Source of the DNA: Promethearchaeota archaeon
GTDB lineage: Archaea > Asgardarchaeota > Lokiarchaeia > Sigyniarchaeales > SOKP01
Direction of reading: 5' to 3'
Assembly (NCBI GenBank): GCA_030599585.1
Contig: JAUVNS010000005.1
Coordinates: 62,001-126,000 of the forward strand
Length of the DNA: 64,000 bases
In this document: positions 62,672 to 64,000 of the stretch, piece by piece
How positions within the stretch are numbered: position 1 is the first letter of the stretch
How the letters are laid out: each line of letters begins with the position of its first letter
Notes under the pieces: generated by a model
What the model was told of the DNA's origin: nothing
What the model saw: the letters and a program-made list of their open reading frames with translations, nothing else
Databases searched by the model: none
Program-made: the position numbers and the translations under genes

Positions 62672-64000
62672 TTTTTCTGAGATCTTTTCGTGTAGTTAAA
62701 ATATAAGATTAAACCTAACAGTATTAAAATACCGTTAATTCCCCCAAATATTAGAATCCAGATTGGAAAATGAAAAACATCTGTAATTAAATAGTTAACT
62801 TCTCTAAAAGTATTAATTTGAAATTCCGTAATTGGCTCAGTGCCTTGAAATACTTTAACAGTATAATTCCCATTAGGGACATTTTCGATTAAAATCTCCC
62901 CGTTTTCATCTGAGTACGCATAAGCCATTGGTTGGTTATAATCGTTCGAGATATACGTGCCATAATTTTTACCGTAATAGGTTAATTCTATTCTATATCC
63001 AACTAAAGGCATGAGAATATTATCGGTAATCACAAGCTTTAAGTCATTAGTAGCAGAATATTTCAAGGAGCATGGATTTGTTTCACCAAGAATTATATAT
63101 GGAATGGTAAGTTTTAAACCCTTCCTTTTCACCGCATTCTTAGTAAAAATCAAGCTGTTCTCGATGGTTTCTTGCGTTATTGAAATGATCTCATCGTAAA
63201 TGTTCAAATTTCGTCCAAATAATGAACTATTACTAATTATCTGATCTACGATTATTGTACTCTCAAGTAGTGTGATATCTTCGAGAAATATGTGCTCTGG
63301 ACCAGAGATAAGAGAGGGAAAGTAAATTCTTTCGCGAATATTTCTAGCTCCTATTAATCTATCAATAGCCCAGCTAAAATCAACCGAATCTTCAAACATA
63401 AAAGTAAAATTAGCACTAAATTTTAATGAAAAAAATTTAGCGTCAGCAGAAATTGTTACATTTATCTTTTTGTCTGGTTCTAAAAAATCAATTTTAGTTT
63501 GATTATCTATTTCTAAGATATGATCAAAAAATAAATCATTATCTAAGGGATTTACAATTACTTCTAAAACGAGATTATCAGCAGGTAATAGGGGGATTGA
63601 TAGGTTATCGGATATTTTTGTTCCAAACAAAGTAAAGTTATAATAAAATGAAGGACTAAAAGTTTGAGCTTGTTGCGTCAATAATAAAATATCCATAGGA
63701 TTTTGAGTTAAATCCCAAGATTCTAGTGTTAGAGTATACTCAAATATGAAGTAGATCGAAAAATTGTGAAAAGTTGTTGAGAAGAAATTCTCATAGTTGA
63801 ACACGAAATAATCATCAGAATCAATCGTGTAATCTCCTTCGTTAAGTTCCTCGATAATAGCACTAGAGCTATTTTTCACAAGTACCTGATTAAGGACTCT
63901 CGGATATAAAACGGAACTATAGATTAAATAACCCTCAGAATTTTCTATGGAAGTATTAAACTGAACACTAATAGATTCGTTAATCATCACCGTTATCTTG
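62668..64000 (-). CDS. Surface-anchored protein with carboxypeptidase-regulatory-like domain, 5' end outside window
   Basis: The frame is open to the window edge; ATG 63987 or GTG 63990 are only internal candidates. About 330 residues of beta-rich, N-glycosylation-rich sequence (many N-x-S/T) precede a carboxypeptidase-regulatory-like beta-sandwich near residues 345-400 (AYSDENGEILIENVPNGNYTV-type pattern). A single TM helix and a short basic tail (NYTKRSQKN) follow. Such proteins are exposed outside. The missing N-terminus probably holds a signal peptide. Confidence 0.75.
   Translation of the reverse strand, partial: KITVMINESISVQFNTSIENSEGYLIYSSVLYPRVLNQVLVKNSSSAIIEELNEGDYTIDSDDYFVFNYENFFSTTFHNFSIYFIFEYTLTLESWDLTQNPMDILLLTQQAQTFSPSFYYNFTLFGTKISDNLSIPLLPADNLVLEVIVNPLDNDLFFDHILEIDNQTKIDFLEPDKKINVTISADAKFFSLKFSANFTFMFEDSVDFSWAIDRLIGARNIRERIYFPSLISGPEHIFLEDITLLESTIIVDQIISNSSLFGRNLNIYDEIISITQETIENSLIFTKNAVKRKGLKLTIPYIILGETNPCSLKYSATNDLKLVITDNILMPLVGYRIELTYYGKNYGTYISNDYNQPMAYAYSDENGEILIENVPNGNYTVKVFQGTEPITEFQINTFREVNYLITDVFHFPIWILIFGGINGILILLGLILYFNYTKRSQKN

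Overview
The window is AT-rich, densely coded and mixed-strand, and it belongs to an archaeon. It very probably comes from an Asgard archaeon, Lokiarchaeia-like. The evidence is three eukaryote-type small GTPases (Rab-like, MglA/Arf-like, and one with a C-terminal winged helix), a longin plus roadblock-like protein, an SDS22-like leucine-rich-repeat protein and a Cdc48/p97 ATPase. Around these sit archaeal information-processing genes (aIF2 gamma, aIF1A, Spt5, a thermosome subunit tail) and acetyl-CoA pathway genes. Species-level placement is not attempted.

Layout. 1-2.9 kb: thermosome C-terminus, GTP-type PEP carboxykinase, GTPase with winged helix. 3.3-7.7 kb: a methylene-H4folate-reductase-like operon of an HdrA/GltD/ferredoxin/MvhD fusion, metV and metF. 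7.8-14 kb: metallo-beta-lactamase-fold enzyme, membrane proteins, an Fe-S protein, an LRR protein. 14.2-19.6 kb: a disulfide reductase, an orphan adenine methyltransferase, a MetE-like protein, an MglA-like GTPase. 19.8-23.9 kb: a heat-shock-type operon (Hsp20, Cdc48 with an unusual coiled-coil tail, Phr-like repressor) behind a triple 7-bp direct repeat that looks like an operator. 24-28.4 kb: two small zincin-type proteins, a polyferredoxin that seems to start at ATT, tRNA-Pro(TGG), an ADP-ribosylglycohydrolase. 28.6-33.8 kb: lysine genes of the diaminopimelate route (dapA-dapB; dapF-lysA on the other strand). 34-48.9 kb: CdhD, TusA/DsrE sulfur carriers, a LysR regulator, an Hrq1/MrfA-like helicase, a tungsten aldehyde oxidoreductase whose complete form needs an ATT start, a thioredoxin and a DUF4139 protein. 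49-57 kb: epimerase, acyl-CoA dehydrogenase, longin/roadblock protein, spt5, aIF1A, Fe-alcohol dehydrogenase, PIN nuclease, Rab-like GTPase, cupins. 57-64 kb: a PAS/GAF sensor, a 5S rRNA locus, aIF2 gamma with an N-terminal helix-hairpin-helix extension, and a truncated surface protein.

The most striking element is at about 59.93-60.12 kb on the minus strand. All parts of an archaeal 5S rRNA are there, but in circularly permuted order. The 3' half comes first, the old 3' and 5' ends are joined through a UUCG tetraloop that closes helix I, and the 5' half follows. The new ends lie in the helix III/loop C region, and the whole is enclosed by a long inverted repeat. This suggests a precursor that is spliced or ligated into a circular or re-ended 5S rRNA, much as circularly permuted tRNA genes are processed.

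Metabolically the window suggests an anaerobe with a reductive acetyl-CoA pathway (MetFV-HdrA-MvhD, CdhD, FwdF-like polyferredoxin), tungsten/ferredoxin aldehyde chemistry, gluconeogenesis through PEPCK, and its own lysine synthesis. All functions are inferred from sequence motifs read by eye; no database search was run.
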